Positions 1 to 10,165 of a DNA stretch of 64,000 nucleotides are shown here, in pieces (position 1 is the first letter of the stretch; each line of letters starts with the position of its first letter). Both the position numbers and the translations under genes were made by a program. Source of the DNA: Turritopsis dohrnii (taxonomy: Eukaryota; Cnidaria; Hydrozoa; Anthoathecata; Oceaniidae); NCBI GenBank assembly GCA_027922465.2, contig BQMF02000638.1, forward strand, positions 124,001 to 188,000, in the 5' to 3' direction. The notes beneath the pieces are model-generated. The model ran no database searches. It was given only the letters and a program-made list of their open reading frames with translations, and was not told the origin of the DNA.

Positions 1-98
1 TGTACATAAGCGTTACATAAGAAAGAAAAAGGAAAAAACGTTCGATTGTAATTAAAACGTTCGATTGTACAATAAAAACACGTTCGATTATAAACTTT

Positions 99-981
99 AT
101 GATAAAAATTGTTTACGTTCTTATATGCAACATGGGTGAGGAATTGGCAATAACTGTACAGCAATACCCTGTCTTGTTTGATAAATCAAACAAAGAATTC
201 CATCGGAAAGATGTGAAGAGAAATGCTTGGAAAGCCGTAGCAGACCAAATGGGAATGGAAAACGGTGAGTTATTTTGCTTTGTTTTTAAAAATCTATTCA
301 GGAAATGTTTGTATCAATCCTCCCAAGAATTTCAAGTTCATTTTTTGTCTTGCAGGAGAGGAGGCAGAAAAAGCCTTCCAAAAATTACGTGATCGCTATA
401 CACGGGCAAAAAAGGCATACCGAGAGGGCTCAAAGTCTGGAACTTCATCAAAATCAATGGAGAGTGCCCGGACAAAGCTTGATAGCTTGAAATTTATGAC
501 ATGGTTAGAGGATTATATTCAACCAAGAAAATCTTGATCAAACATAGCTCTCGAGAATTCAACAGAAAGTGTTTACGAATATGAAGAAGATTCAGAAGCT
601 GACGAAAATGACAACTCGTTAGACATGGAAGCGCAACCAATGGAAAAAGCAATAAAGTCTACAAAGATACCAAACCATGAGAGTACCAGCGTTAAAAGCA
701 CGAAGATCTCAAAAAAAAGAAAAGCTGACGACGAAGATGAAGAATTAAGCCTTATCAGATCTGTTGCGGCCAAAGCTATCAAAGATGAAGATCGTTTTGA
801 TATTTTTAGCAAATATATTGCAAACAAGATGAGGAAACTAGGGGAAACTCTGTCCGATGATGCTATCGATAATATCGAATTGGCAATAACTTCACTGCTT
901 GTGCAATCGAAACAGCAACATTACAATACAACAACTCAAGCATCAAATGATGTTTCATACTTAGATATGCTGAACAATTGA
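99..981 (+). pseudogene. Harbinger accessory MADF-BESS protein, one in-frame stop
   Basis: The partner protein of Harbinger transposases binds DNA and helps bring the transposase into the nucleus. Exon 1 is 99-264 (the likely start is ATG 132, MGEELAI) and exon 2 is 356-981. The donor is AACG|GTGAGT and the acceptor TTGTCTTGCAG|GAG, and the frame joins exactly. Residues of the first 110 codons form a MADF domain: VQQYPVLFDKSNKEF, then RNAWKAVADQMG, then KAFQKLRDRYTRAKK. A TGA at 535-537 interrupts the frame; the same frame then continues through an acidic linker and a Lys-rich stretch to a BESS-like helix pair (FSKYIANKMRKLGETL, about 796-850). The single stop is the only lesion seen. A real two-gene split is unlikely because the second half has no start near the stop. 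Confidence 0.8.
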
Positions 982-1093
982 ATAGAGTTTATTTGTTTTA
1001 TTTTCATGTTTTATTTCTACAGTACCTCAAAAGTTATTGTAATATCTTTACACAATAACAATAAAGCTTTCCTCGTTTTAATGTCTTCATTAA

Positions 1094-2443
1094 TCATTCA
1101 CTCCCAGTCCTTCTAATATAATTGAGTTGCCAAGAAAGTGAACCTTCGCTTACAAAGTAATTCGACAGATTTTCTCGAGTCTGGATCGCAGTAGCAGCGT
1201 ATCTGCTATTCCTTACTCGTCTTATGGGTCTCAAATTACTTCCGCCGATCTCAGAACGCCAGCTTCCTTCAATTAATTCACCTGAACTGCTTTCATTATC
1301 CACAAAGCCCGAAGGAGTATAGGTGGCATTATCTGTTTGTCGCAGATAGTTGTGTAAGGCGACGGTAGCAAGAATGATTTTCTCCACTTTTTCCGGTGCA
1401 GCATTTATAGGAGTTTGAAAAACCCTCCAACGAGAAACTAATATGCCAAAGGTATTTTCAATTATTCGCCGGGCTCTTGATAGTCGATAGTTGAAAATCT
1501 TTCTCCTTTCGTTTGTTAGAGCTTTCCCAGAAAAAGGTCACATTAGCCAGTTTTGAAGAGGGAAAATCTCGTCTCCAACTAGGAAATATGGGAATTCATT
1601 ATCAGTCCCTTCAATAAGCTCCGATTCGGGAACACCCATTTGGTTTCTTTCAAACATTTTGCCCATGTTTGAATTTTTCAACACACCACTGTCATTATTG
1701 GACCCATATTCACCAACATCAACCAGCGAAAAGCAGTATCGAGCATCACAGATGGCAAGTAAGACCATACTAAAAAAACCTTTATAATTGTGCCATAAAG
1801 TACCAGTATTCGCAGGTTTCCTGATGCAAACGTGTTTACCATCCAATGCCCCAATACAATGAGGCATATTCCAAAATTCCGAAAAGTCATTGGAAATTTT
1901 TTTCCAGTGTTCAGGTGAAGAAGGTGGTTTAACATACTCAGCTAAAACATCCCAAAGAGCTGAGCATACTTCAAAAATGATGCAATTTATTGTTGATCTT
2001 CCTAATTTGAAAGAAAATGCTAAGTCGCGTTGACTGTTTCCAGTTGCTAGATATCTCAAGGTTACTGCTAGCCTCTCTTCTGTGGAAATTGGAACTCGAC
2101 AGCGAAATTCTTTTGATATCTTTGGCCTTAGAAGGTCGGCTAATTGATCGAATCTTTCAGGCGACATCCTAACGTATCTGAAAAAAAGTTCATTTAGTGT
2201 TATACTAAACTTTCTAAAATTGAAACATTTCGAACATTTACCAATGTTAACTTACTGGAAAAATCCCCTCCGATCAGTTGATCTGGACAACTGTAAGATA
2301 GTTTGGTAAGCTCCAAGCTCTGATCTTTCAGCGTTAATTGGTTTAACCCACATTCTTTTACTCTTCACGATTTTTCTTGTTCTTCTCCTGCGTCTTATCA
2401 GGAGAAGCAAAGTAAGTAATTGACGTTTGTTGATGACCGCCAT
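1094..2443 (-). pseudogene. PIF/Harbinger DDE transposase (DDE_Tnp_4 type), one in-frame stop
   Basis: Exon 1 is 2443-2256 (start MAVINKRQ, Arg-rich, then WVKPINAERSELGAY) and exon 2 is 2177-1094. The donor CCA|GTAAGT and acceptor TTTTTTTCAG|ATACG join in frame to give FFQYVRMSPERFDQL, the family's usual N-terminal block. Catalytic landmarks are IGALDGKHV (first Asp), DVGEYGSNNDSGVL (second Asp region) and RRIIENTFGIL (Glu). A TGA at 1538-1540 falls where the family normally has Arg (LM-R-PFSGK), so a CGA to TGA transition is the simplest reading. After it the frame runs on without further breaks. Length and order match the family. The enzyme cuts and pastes the element at 3-bp TWA targets. 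Confidence 0.9.
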
Positions 2444-2762
2444 CTTGTCTGTCTCATACAAAATGGTTATGTGTGATAAAGTCACATAAATGTGAACAAA
2501 AGTGTACATAAGGTTTTTTCTACATAAGACCTTATGTAAAAATACATAACATAACATAACATAACGCCTTATGTAAAATGTGCATAAATGTGAACCAGGC
2601 TTTAAAGATTGAAATCTCGCTCTAACCATTGCGTAGTGTCAAAAACCAACTTGTTCTTAAGGCAAATGCAGTCTTTTTTATAAGAACAATTTTATAAGAA
2701 CAACGAGGCTTTAACTGTCCAAAAAAAATAATAAACACAATGTGAAAAAATAAAAGTAAGTT

Positions 2763-3802
2763 CTAATGGCCTTCAACATGCTGTCCTCCTAACTGGATAC
2801 ATTTTGCAGCCCTTGTGTCCATTTCTCGAATTGCATTTCTTGTGATTTCTGGATGCTGTCGCAACCAGTTGAAAGCGTTAAGAATGCGCCTTCTCAAATC
2901 AGCAATACTGGCTGGAGGAGTCACAAAAACTTTTTGCTTAATACAGCCCCAGAGAAAGAAGTCGCACGGTGTTAAATCCGGAGACCGTGCAGGCCATTCA
3001 ATGTTATGGCCTAGTGCAGCAACTCGGGCTCCAAAAACTTCATTGATCCGTCGCCTAACATTCCTGGTTCTGTGGGGTGTTGCGCCGTCCTGAAACCACC
3101 ACAGACCATGATGGCATTCTGTATTTGTAAGAGATTGTAGTTTTGTGCTAGATTTGGAAGCACAAAGTTATTTATCATGTCTAGATAAGTTCGGCCATTT
3201 ACGTTTCCTTGAAAGAAATAAGGCCTGATTACTGTATTGTTTCCACAAAGCCCTGCCCATACGTTCAACTTTTGACGATTGCTGTTTTTTTCGAAATAAA
3301 AATCCTGAGGTTGCCCTTTTGATGCATACATCCGGACGTTTTGGGTGGAAACTGACCCATTCATGCCAAATGAGCACTCGTCGCCTATCACGATATTATA
3401 AACAAACCGTGGATTGTGGAAGGAATTACAAAACCAGCGACAGAAGTGTAAGCGACGAGCAAGGTCCCCTGGTTTCAGCTCATGTCGGACAAAAATTCTG
3501 TATGGGTGCCAGCTCAAATCTAACCGCACTATCCGGTTGAATGTGGCACTGGGCAGACCAAGAGTATTATTACGGCAAGAAACTCTTCCGTTATTCGCAA
3601 CCAACTGTCTTACAGCAGCAACATTTGGAACGGATCTTCCTGTTCTGTGTCTTCCACAACGTTCTTTATGAATATTTCTTACCGTCCCTTCTCTCTTGAA
3701 TTTTCTAACATTCCATTGTATTGTTTTCCTGTGTGGAACTGGTCTTTGAGGAAACCTTTGCTGGAATTCTTGAGCCACTAGATCGTAATTTCTTTCCAAT
3801 TC
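2763..3802 (-). pseudogene. Tc1/mariner-superfamily transposase, DD41D-like spacing, frameshifted
   Basis: The upstream part (3799 down to about 3110) has a paired HTH region (FQQRFPQRPVPHRKTIQWNV) and the first catalytic Asp in IVIGDECSFGMNG. About position 3108 the frame shifts; the next frame reads WFQDGATPHRTRNV (second Asp), then EWPARSPDLTPCDFFLWG (third Asp in the final TPCD) and ends at TAG 2763-2765 after GGQHVEGH. I count 41 residues between the second and third Asp, hence DD41D. There is no ATG at the front: the frame opens at TTG 3799 just after a TAA, so the N-terminus is lost or shifted. Introns are not expected. Clear terminal repeats were not found. Confidence 0.8.
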
Positions 3803-5110
3803 TTACCTCATTAACCCAAACCCTAACATACACTACACAAGAAAAACAACAAATTTCGGAGCATTTTGGTATATTCTGGTAACAGCATATCGCGCGGCAG
3901 AGCCGTAAATGGAAGTCCACATTAGTGTGTACAAAGGAATAACCTTCCATGTCGAGACTACACCGAACAAAGGTAACTGATAGAATCTGGGCTAAAAAAC
4001 CCTGGACCCTGATATTGCCAAAGAAGAGTCGCAGGGAAAAACGGTGATCCTATAGATAACTTTGATTGGATGAAGACCGGCTTCAACTTACTGCACCTTA
4101 ACATCGATTTTCTTCCTCTCCGATTGATGTCCGATAGACCAATTCGATTTGACATAAAATAAAAAGAATAAAATAATGAGCTAAATTTACAGAACACTTG
4201 CCGCATACGATATGACAAAACCGAGAGCGATACTACATCTTTCTTCCCTTTTATACGCATGCTAAACGCATGCGCTAACATATATAGCAAACTAGATATC
4301 GTCCAGAACTGTGAAAGAAACTGCATTTCCGCCTTATCTGTGAAACGGCGGAAATATCGCTTCTTGTTTCCAAAAAACGGGTAACCAGAAATGTTCTCTG
4401 TTCAACAGTTAAATGAACCATCTTTCATATGCATACACTTCACTGCGTGTGTCTACACTTTTAACTCTGAGCAATCTTTTTTCACACATTTTTTATGCAA
4501 GTTATTCGGGGAATTTAACTCCCAAAAATATCGTTATTAAATCAAAGGGTTTCGCTTGCTAAAACAACAGGCAATTATGTAATTAAAACTTGATTTAATT
4601 GATCTTTAAGGATTTAATGAGGCAGATAAATGTTTTCTTCTTCAATAACTCTTGTTTTGAAGATTTATTTGGAAAAAAAGTTATATTTTCGGATAGATCT
4701 CAACCAGCGCTTTCGTTTCATATAAAAAGTTAAATCATATCACAACTATTCGCTGAAAAATAAGCTTTGAAAGTTCTTGGATAAGTCTTTTTGATACACA
4801 CTGTACATTATAAGCCTCTTTAATTAACGTTAATGTAAGACAATTTTTGAACTTCTCTTTGTTCAGACTTTGTACCTCCTCAACACAACAACCAAAGCGT
4901 AACTTAAAATCAAAGTCATAATTATGACTTTGTTTTAGAAAATATCGTACCGTTGCCATAGTCTCCAACAAAAGCTCCCAAACAAATTACAAAGGTGACA
5001 CAATCGGATATTGACACAACTTTATCATCAATGCTGTTGCTGCAGAGTTGCTCTGAAACTTATATTAATCGGTTAAAGATGGCGGTGAGTGTGGACGTGC
5101 TCTTACAGTA
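3803..5110. other. No recognisable gene; one short perfect hairpin
   Basis: Reading frames here are short and show no family motif. A 9-bp perfect inverted repeat, ATTTCCGCC / GGCGGAAAT, lies at 4325-4333 and 4347-4355 with a 13-nt loop. The end of this stretch probably contains the untranslated or lost 5' part of the downstream LINE. Confidence 0.4.
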
Positions 5111-6031
5111 TTGTTTGTTTGCTGTATTATTCACGAGCATAAAGTATCTTATCTTTCTCCTGATGGCATTAGTATTACACTAAACACAACTGCTGTATTC
5201 TCGCAAAGAAATCAATCTTATTCAAGCTCAAGTATATGGTGTTTGAAAAACAAAAATAGTAAACTTTCTTCTACTTTGGTAGTTTTACTAATAATTGCTG
5301 GAGATGTTGAATACAACCCTGAACCATACAATTCAGCACAGGTTAACAACTTACTAAATTCGCGAGGAATGAAGCTGTTTCATTTAAATGTATGTGGTTT
5401 ATTCTCGAAAGTCTCTGAAATATCGCTTTTTCTAAAAAGTAATCCGAAAACAGATTTTTTACTCCTTTCAGAGACTCACATATCAACAAAGAGTTTCAAT
5501 GATATCGAAAGTTTATACACAGTCCCGGGATATACGTTCATTCATCGAAACAGAAATAAAGGTAAAGGAGGTGGTGTGGGAGCCTATATTGCGGACAAAA
5601 TAACATGGAAAAGAAGATTCGATCTCGAAAATGATCATTTGGAAGCTATATGGATCGAAATTTTTCCGAAAAAATCCAAATCTTGGTTACTGTGTGTTAT
5701 TTACCGACCCCCCGATTCATCAACACATTTACCTAAAAACTTTAACAAACTTTTTGACAATATGAGAGTAAAGGCTGTTGCAGAAAATCACGAGATAATT
5801 ATCATGGGCGATATTAACATAAATTTTCTTTGTCGAAAAGCAAATGACTTGAAAGACAGTTTGTCACTCTATGGTCTGAAACAACTTATCACAAAGCCTA
5901 CGAGAGTAACAAAAGATACTAGCACGCTGATTGATGTAATTGTATCAAACAAATCTGAAAATATCTCCAAGACCGATGTTATACCGATCGGAATATCCGA
6001 TCATAATTTAATCGGATGTGTTCGTAAATAA
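5111..6031 (+). pseudogene. LINE ORF, endonuclease half, with degenerate 2A motif
   Basis: The open frame begins at TTG 5111; the true start is unclear. Residues 54-72 are a hydrophobic stretch running into GDVEYNPEP, a 2A-like motif. From residue 90 an APE-like endonuclease follows: FHLNVCG (Asn), LLLSETH (Glu), the ICVIYRPP-type strand, IIMGDININFL (Asp/Asn), TLIDVIV and GISDHNLIG (Asp-His). This nicks target DNA for target-primed reverse transcription. The frame ends at TAA 6029-6031 because one A is missing; in the next frame it continues INFQKYKRKVIHTRNYRS up to the transposon insertion. The domain is otherwise intact and catalytic residues are present. Confidence 0.85.
5300..5326 (+). 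other. 2A-like ribosome-skipping motif, altered (NPEP for NPGP)
   Basis: The residues read GDVEYNPEP just after a Leu/Ile-rich run. Canonical 2A ends GDVExNPGP, with cleavage between Gly and Pro. Non-LTR elements of several invertebrates carry 2A ahead of the endonuclease. Here Gly is replaced by Glu, so skipping is not expected. Confidence 0.7.
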
Positions 6032-6333
6032 ACTTTCAAAAATACAAACGAAAAGTAATTCATACTAGAAATTACCGTTCTACCGTGGCTGATTTGGACA
6101 ATTTACTTTTATTTTTTAATAAAAGACGCGGCCGCGTGTTTCAAATACGCGGCCGCGCTCTTTAATATGCGGCCGCGCCTTTAAACACGCGGCCGCGCCC
6201 TTTTTGCTAAACACGCGGCCGCGCATTTTGAAGCAAACACGCGGCCGCGCTCTTTACAATATCTGGTCTGTAAAACAACCATTTTGGCAGGATACGCTGA
6301 ACTGGTATCTTTTACTGGTCCTCACAATATTAG
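5381..6333 (+). repeat. Left arm of a 953-bp near-perfect palindrome
   Basis: Every base i in this arm is complementary to base 12993-i in 6660-7612. I found no indel and one substitution (5686 versus 7307, changing Trp to Cys in the encoded endonuclease). The arm includes 701 bases of LINE coding sequence and the first 252 bases of the inserted transposon. Confidence 0.9.
6074..6081. repeat. 8-bp target site duplication, left copy (ACCGTTCT)
   Basis: The same ACCGTTCT stands at 7653-7660. A copy in reverse complement lies at 6912-6919 because it is inside the palindrome. Confidence 0.8.
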
Positions 6334-6865
6334 TTGAAAATATGCGTCTTTGGGATGTAAAGTCGTTAAATCAAATAAACGTGTTCAAGACGATTTAATA
6401 TTATGATAAAAAGAAACTTCATTAATATATATAGTATATTACAAACTATACAAACTGTTTACCTTGGTAAATTTACTCAAGTCAGGAAGCATCACGTTGT
6501 TGCCAGCCATGTTGTTTATTGCTCGTTTGTTTTGAATCTGTGCTAACATATCATGAAACTAACGTGAACTCAAAATGCGCGGCCGCACAATTGAAACACG
6601 CGGCCGCGTCCTTCAAATATGCGGCCGCGTACTTAACATTTCAAGACACATATTTGCAGCTAATATTGTGAGGACCAGTAAAAGATACCAGTTCAGCGTA
6701 TCCTGCCAAAATGGTTGTTTTACAGACCAGATATTGTAAAGAGCGCGGCCGCGTGTTTGCTTCAAAATGCGCGGCCGCGTGTTTAGCAAAAAGGGCGCGG
6801 CCGCGTGTTTAAAGGCGCGGCCGCATATTAAAGAGCGCGGCCGCGTATTTGAAACACGCGGCCGC
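6128..6865. repeat. Fifteen GCGGCCGC sites in subterminal arrays
   Basis: NotI-type octamers start at 6128, 6149, 6169, 6189, 6215 and 6241, then 6579, 6600 and 6621, then 6745, 6771, 6797, 6817, 6837 and 6858. Spacing is 20-26 bp and most sit in ACGCGGCCGCG. Subterminal reiteration of a short palindrome is what transposase binding sites look like in hAT and P-type elements. The density is extreme for DNA this rich in A+T. Confidence 0.9.
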
Positions 6866-7612
6866 GTCTTTTATTAAAAAATAAAAGTAAATTGTCCAAA
6901 TCAGCCACGGTAGAACGGTAATTTCTAGTATGAATTACTTTTCGTTTGTATTTTTGAAAGTTTATTTACGAACACATCCGATTAAATTATGATCGGATAT
7001 TCCGATCGGTATAACATCGGTCTTGGAGATATTTTCAGATTTGTTTGATACAATTACATCAATCAGCGTGCTAGTATCTTTTGTTACTCTCGTAGGCTTT
7101 GTGATAAGTTGTTTCAGACCATAGAGTGACAAACTGTCTTTCAAGTCATTTGCTTTTCGACAAAGAAAATTTATGTTAATATCGCCCATGATAATTATCT
7201 CGTGATTTTCTGCAACAGCCTTTACTCTCATATTGTCAAAAAGTTTGTTAAAGTTTTTAGGTAAATGTGTTGATGAATCGGGGGGTCGGTAAATAACACA
7301 CAGTAAGCAAGATTTGGATTTTTTCGGAAAAATTTCGATCCATATAGCTTCCAAATGATCATTTTCGAGATCGAATCTTCTTTTCCATGTTATTTTGTCC
7401 GCAATATAGGCTCCCACACCACCTCCTTTACCTTTATTTCTGTTTCGATGAATGAACGTATATCCCGGGACTGTGTATAAACTTTCGATATCATTGAAAC
7501 TCTTTGTTGATATGTGAGTCTCTGAAAGGAGTAAAAAATCTGTTTTCGGATTACTTTTTAGAAAAAGCGATATTTCAGAGACTTTCGAGAATAAACCACA
7601 TACATTTAAATG
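6660..7612 (-). repeat. Right arm of the palindrome (inverted copy of 5381-6333)
   Basis: It contains the endonuclease coding sequence in reverse (open on minus from 7417 to 6962, 151 residues) and the reversed left part of the transposon. Its outer junction with the real right terminus at 7612/7613 lies in an A-rich run. Its inner junction at 6659/6660 adjoins an imperfect continuation of the palindrome (6334-6350 versus 6643-6659). Confidence 0.9.
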
Positions 7613-7660
7613 AAAAAAAAAGTAAAAGTAAATTGTCCAAATCAGCCACGGTACCGTTCT

Positions 7661-9760
7661 TATGACAAAAATGAGCTGTTGTCTGATTTGCGTAAAATAG
7701 ACTTTGAATCAGTATACTAAATCGATGATGTAAACACAATCTGGAAATTCATCAGCAAGAATTTAAAAGCATTATTTGATAAACATGCACCAAAAATCGA
7801 AAAGAGAGTAAAGGGCAGACCATGTCCATGGATCACCAGCGAAATATTAAATTGTTTAAACAAGAGAGATAAAATATTACGCAAAGCACAAAAAAATGGT
7901 CGAGCGGAGGATTGGAAGAATTATAAGAGCCATCGAAATGCATGCACTAGACTTATCCGAAAAGCTAAAGGTGATTACCATAAACGTCTTCTCCAAGAAA
8001 ACTCTAGAAATCCACGCAAGTTTTGGAGTTGCATCAAAGAGATAATTCCCAATGGTAAAAAGAGCAAGTCGTCCAATTCTGTGCCTTTCATTAAATCACC
8101 AATTAGCACAAATTTGCTGTCAAAAGCTCAAACCTTTTGTCATTTCTTCTCGAATATTGCTCACATACTGAAAGAAAAGGCGTTTCCTTTCAAAAACACT
8201 ATATGGAACTTTACTTCGTACGTAAAACTGAAAACAACCGCGAAATTCAAATTTGAATATGTATCAGTCGTATTTGTTCAATCCGAATTGAAGAAGATTA
8301 AGAAAAACAAAGCAACTGGGTTAGATGATTTACCAGCATTACTTATTAAGGACAGTGCCTCAAACATTTCAAAACCTTTAGCAAATCTCATTAATCTCTC
8401 TTTAAAGAAAGGCCAAGTACCAAGAGAATGGAAAACTGCAAAAGTTACTCCCGTTTTCAAATCCGGTGATGCAACCAATACCGATAATTATAGACCGATC
8501 AGCGTGCTGCCAATCGTTTCAAAAATTCTGGAGAGAGCTGTTCATTCACAGGTCATAAAATATCTCGAAAAGCACAGTTTACTTTCCAAAAATCAATTTG
8601 GATATCGAAAAAAACGTAGTACTCAGCTTGCAACCACCCTGCTGATTGACTCAGTTCGTAAATCGTTAAATGATGGAATGTTTGTCGGGTGTATATTTCT
8701 TGACCTAACAAAAGCGTTTGATACTATCAGCCATGCGATATTGCTGCATAAGCTACCTTCTTATGGAATAACAAACGTAGAATTATCGTGGTTCCAAGAC
8801 TATCTATTTGAGAGGTTCCAAAGTGTTCAGTATGATGATATCTTGTCATCACCAGAAGCAATTACAAATGGTGTACCTCAGGGGTAAATTCTAGGACCCT
8901 TATTGTTTTTGCTGTATTTTAACGATATAGAGGACGCAGTACTTCATTCGAGCATCATTTTGTTTGCTGACGACACTGTTATTTTCACTGCAGCAAAGAC
9001 CAAAGAACTAGTGGAAAAGCATTTGAATATTGACATGCAGTATATTTCAAATCATCTGCAGTCAAATGATTTAATTTCGAATATCAAAAAGGGTAAAACA
9101 GAATCTATGCTAATAGGTACGAGCAGAAAGTTGGCAAATACCTCCGATTTAAACGTATTATTTAACAATGTCCCAATAAATGCTACTTCCACTTACACTT
9201 ACCTTGGTACTATAATCGAGCAGAACCTAAGCATGAATGAACAGTTTAACAAAGCGTACAAGTCTATGTCAAAAAGACTCCAGCTTCTCGGAAAGCTAAG
9301 ATCAAATCTATCGTTTGATGCAGCCAAGGCAGTCTATAAATCAATGATCGTACCTGTTTTCACATTTAACTGTATTGTGATTTTAAATTTACCAAGATCA
9401 AAAATTAATGAGTTGACATCAATTCAACGACGGGCATCATCCATTATCAATTTAAATGCTTTCGATTTTAAACCTGGTCGTCTTTATGATATATCACGTC
9501 GACAAGCTTGTTTTCTTGTGAAGAAATGTTTAAATAATTTAACTTGTGAAAATTTCCATAATTATTTTCATTACAACGCTCATTCTGCTAGAACGCGAAA
9601 CCAAGGAAAGTTAGTAATCCTTCCGGACGTCAGGTTAGAAACCGCTCGGTCTGCTTTTTTCTTCATGGGTGCGAGAGTTTTCAACTCCCTGCCTCTGGAG
9701 ATTCGACGATTGGACGAGTTCTCCCTGTTCAGAGAAAGGGTCGACAACTATTCTTGGTAA
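7661..9760 (+). pseudogene. LINE reverse transcriptase (continuation of the split LINE), two stops
   Basis: A single frame runs from 7661 to TAA 9758-9760, broken only at 7718-7720 and 8885-8887. Conserved blocks: KKIKKNKATGLDDLPA, then NYRPISVLPIVSKILER (motif 2), LDLTKAFDTISH (motif A Asp, about 8699-8731), GVPQG-stop-ILGPLLFLLYFNDI (motif B, with the stop at a usual Ser), and FADD (catalytic pair, 8963-8974). The C-terminal part contains YLGTIIEQNLS, SIQRRASSIIN and the family's terminal block ending SLPLEIRRLD. The polymerase copies the element's own RNA at a nicked target. Both stops are point changes; no frameshift was seen in this half. Confidence 0.85.
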
Positions 9761-10165
9761 TTTTCTTTCATCTATTATAGTGTCAAATTCCCGATTCGTC
9801 TTCTCGAGTTATTTTCAGCAACAGGATATATAGGAGTCTTGTTTTTCAGTACTATTTGATCTTTTATTTCGATACTCAGCTTAGTCCATCTGTGATAGGG
9901 ATATTCCGAAAATGTTCTTTTAACTTTTTTATTTATCTTCATTTTAAACACGCTTATTTTCTTTCAGATCGCTTTTATCCATGTTTTAAAACTGCGTTAC
10001 GCAAGTTGACGCGGCCTAAGTTTTTGGCTTTTATATAATTTTAGATTTTTATTATTGAGTGTATGTGAGATAGAGGACTTATATTGATAGCAGTTTAATT
10101 TAACTGAAGTATTGTATCCTCTAAAAATATTCAAGAATAATGATAATAATAATAATAATCAGCAT
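9761..10165 (+). other. LINE 3' UTR with AAT-type tail
   Basis: Non-coding sequence between the RT stop and an ATAATGATAATAATAATAAT run at about 10138-10162, which marks the 3' end. CR1/L2-type elements end in short microsatellites rather than long poly(A). Confidence 0.6.

Larger units (their letters stand above)
1..2605. mobile_element. PIF/Harbinger DNA transposon, left end outside the window
   Basis: Two divergent genes of the classical Harbinger pair lie back to back: a MADF-BESS DNA-binding protein on + and a DDE transposase on -. The right end near 2605 reads, inward on the minus strand, GCCTGGTTCACATTTATG, followed by several ACATAAGG/CTTATGTA words; the window starts in similar sequence (tgtacataagcgttacataag). 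The same TTCACATTTATG word recurs inside at about 2483-2494. The left terminus and the 3-bp target duplication therefore lie upstream of base 1. Both genes carry a single in-frame stop, so this copy is probably non-autonomous but young. Confidence 0.85.
6082..7652. mobile_element. Small inverted-repeat transposon with GCGGCCGC arrays and an internal inverted duplication
   Basis: The terminal repeat ACCGTGGCTGATTTGGACAA starts at 6082; its complement ends at 7652, and again at 6911. Eight-bp target duplications suit a hAT-like or similar superfamily. Taking out 6660-7612 leaves an element of about 618 bp (6082-6659 plus 7613-7652) with both termini and its target duplication. The element therefore seems to be a short non-autonomous transposon into which an inverted copy of 5381-6333 was added. 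There is no coding capacity apart from the mirrored LINE fragment. MULE-type 9-bp duplication is possible if the first T is counted. Confidence 0.75.
5111..10165 (+). mobile_element. CR1/L2-like non-LTR retrotransposon, interrupted by a DNA element
   Basis: The order is 2A-like motif, APE-type endonuclease, reverse transcriptase, C-terminal domain and 3' UTR, ending in an AAT-rich microsatellite at about 10138-10162, as in CR1/L2-type LINEs. The element is split at 6081/7653 by an inverted-repeat transposon with an 8-bp duplication ACCGTTCT. Removing the insert brings the frame TRNYRS together with YDKNELL. Lesions in the LINE itself: a one-base deletion near 6027, stop TAA at 7718-7720 and stop TAA at 8885-8887. 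No separate gag-like ORF1 was recognised upstream, and the 5' end is not defined. Confidence 0.8.

Noticed and set aside
2252..2629. A long upstream extension of the transposase first exon (frame open to 2629)
   Set aside because: The extension reads through terminal-repeat sequence; the conserved start is MAVINKRQ at 2443.
6962..7417. A second endonuclease gene on the minus strand
   Set aside because: It is the mirror image of 5577-6031 within the palindrome, not an independent gene.
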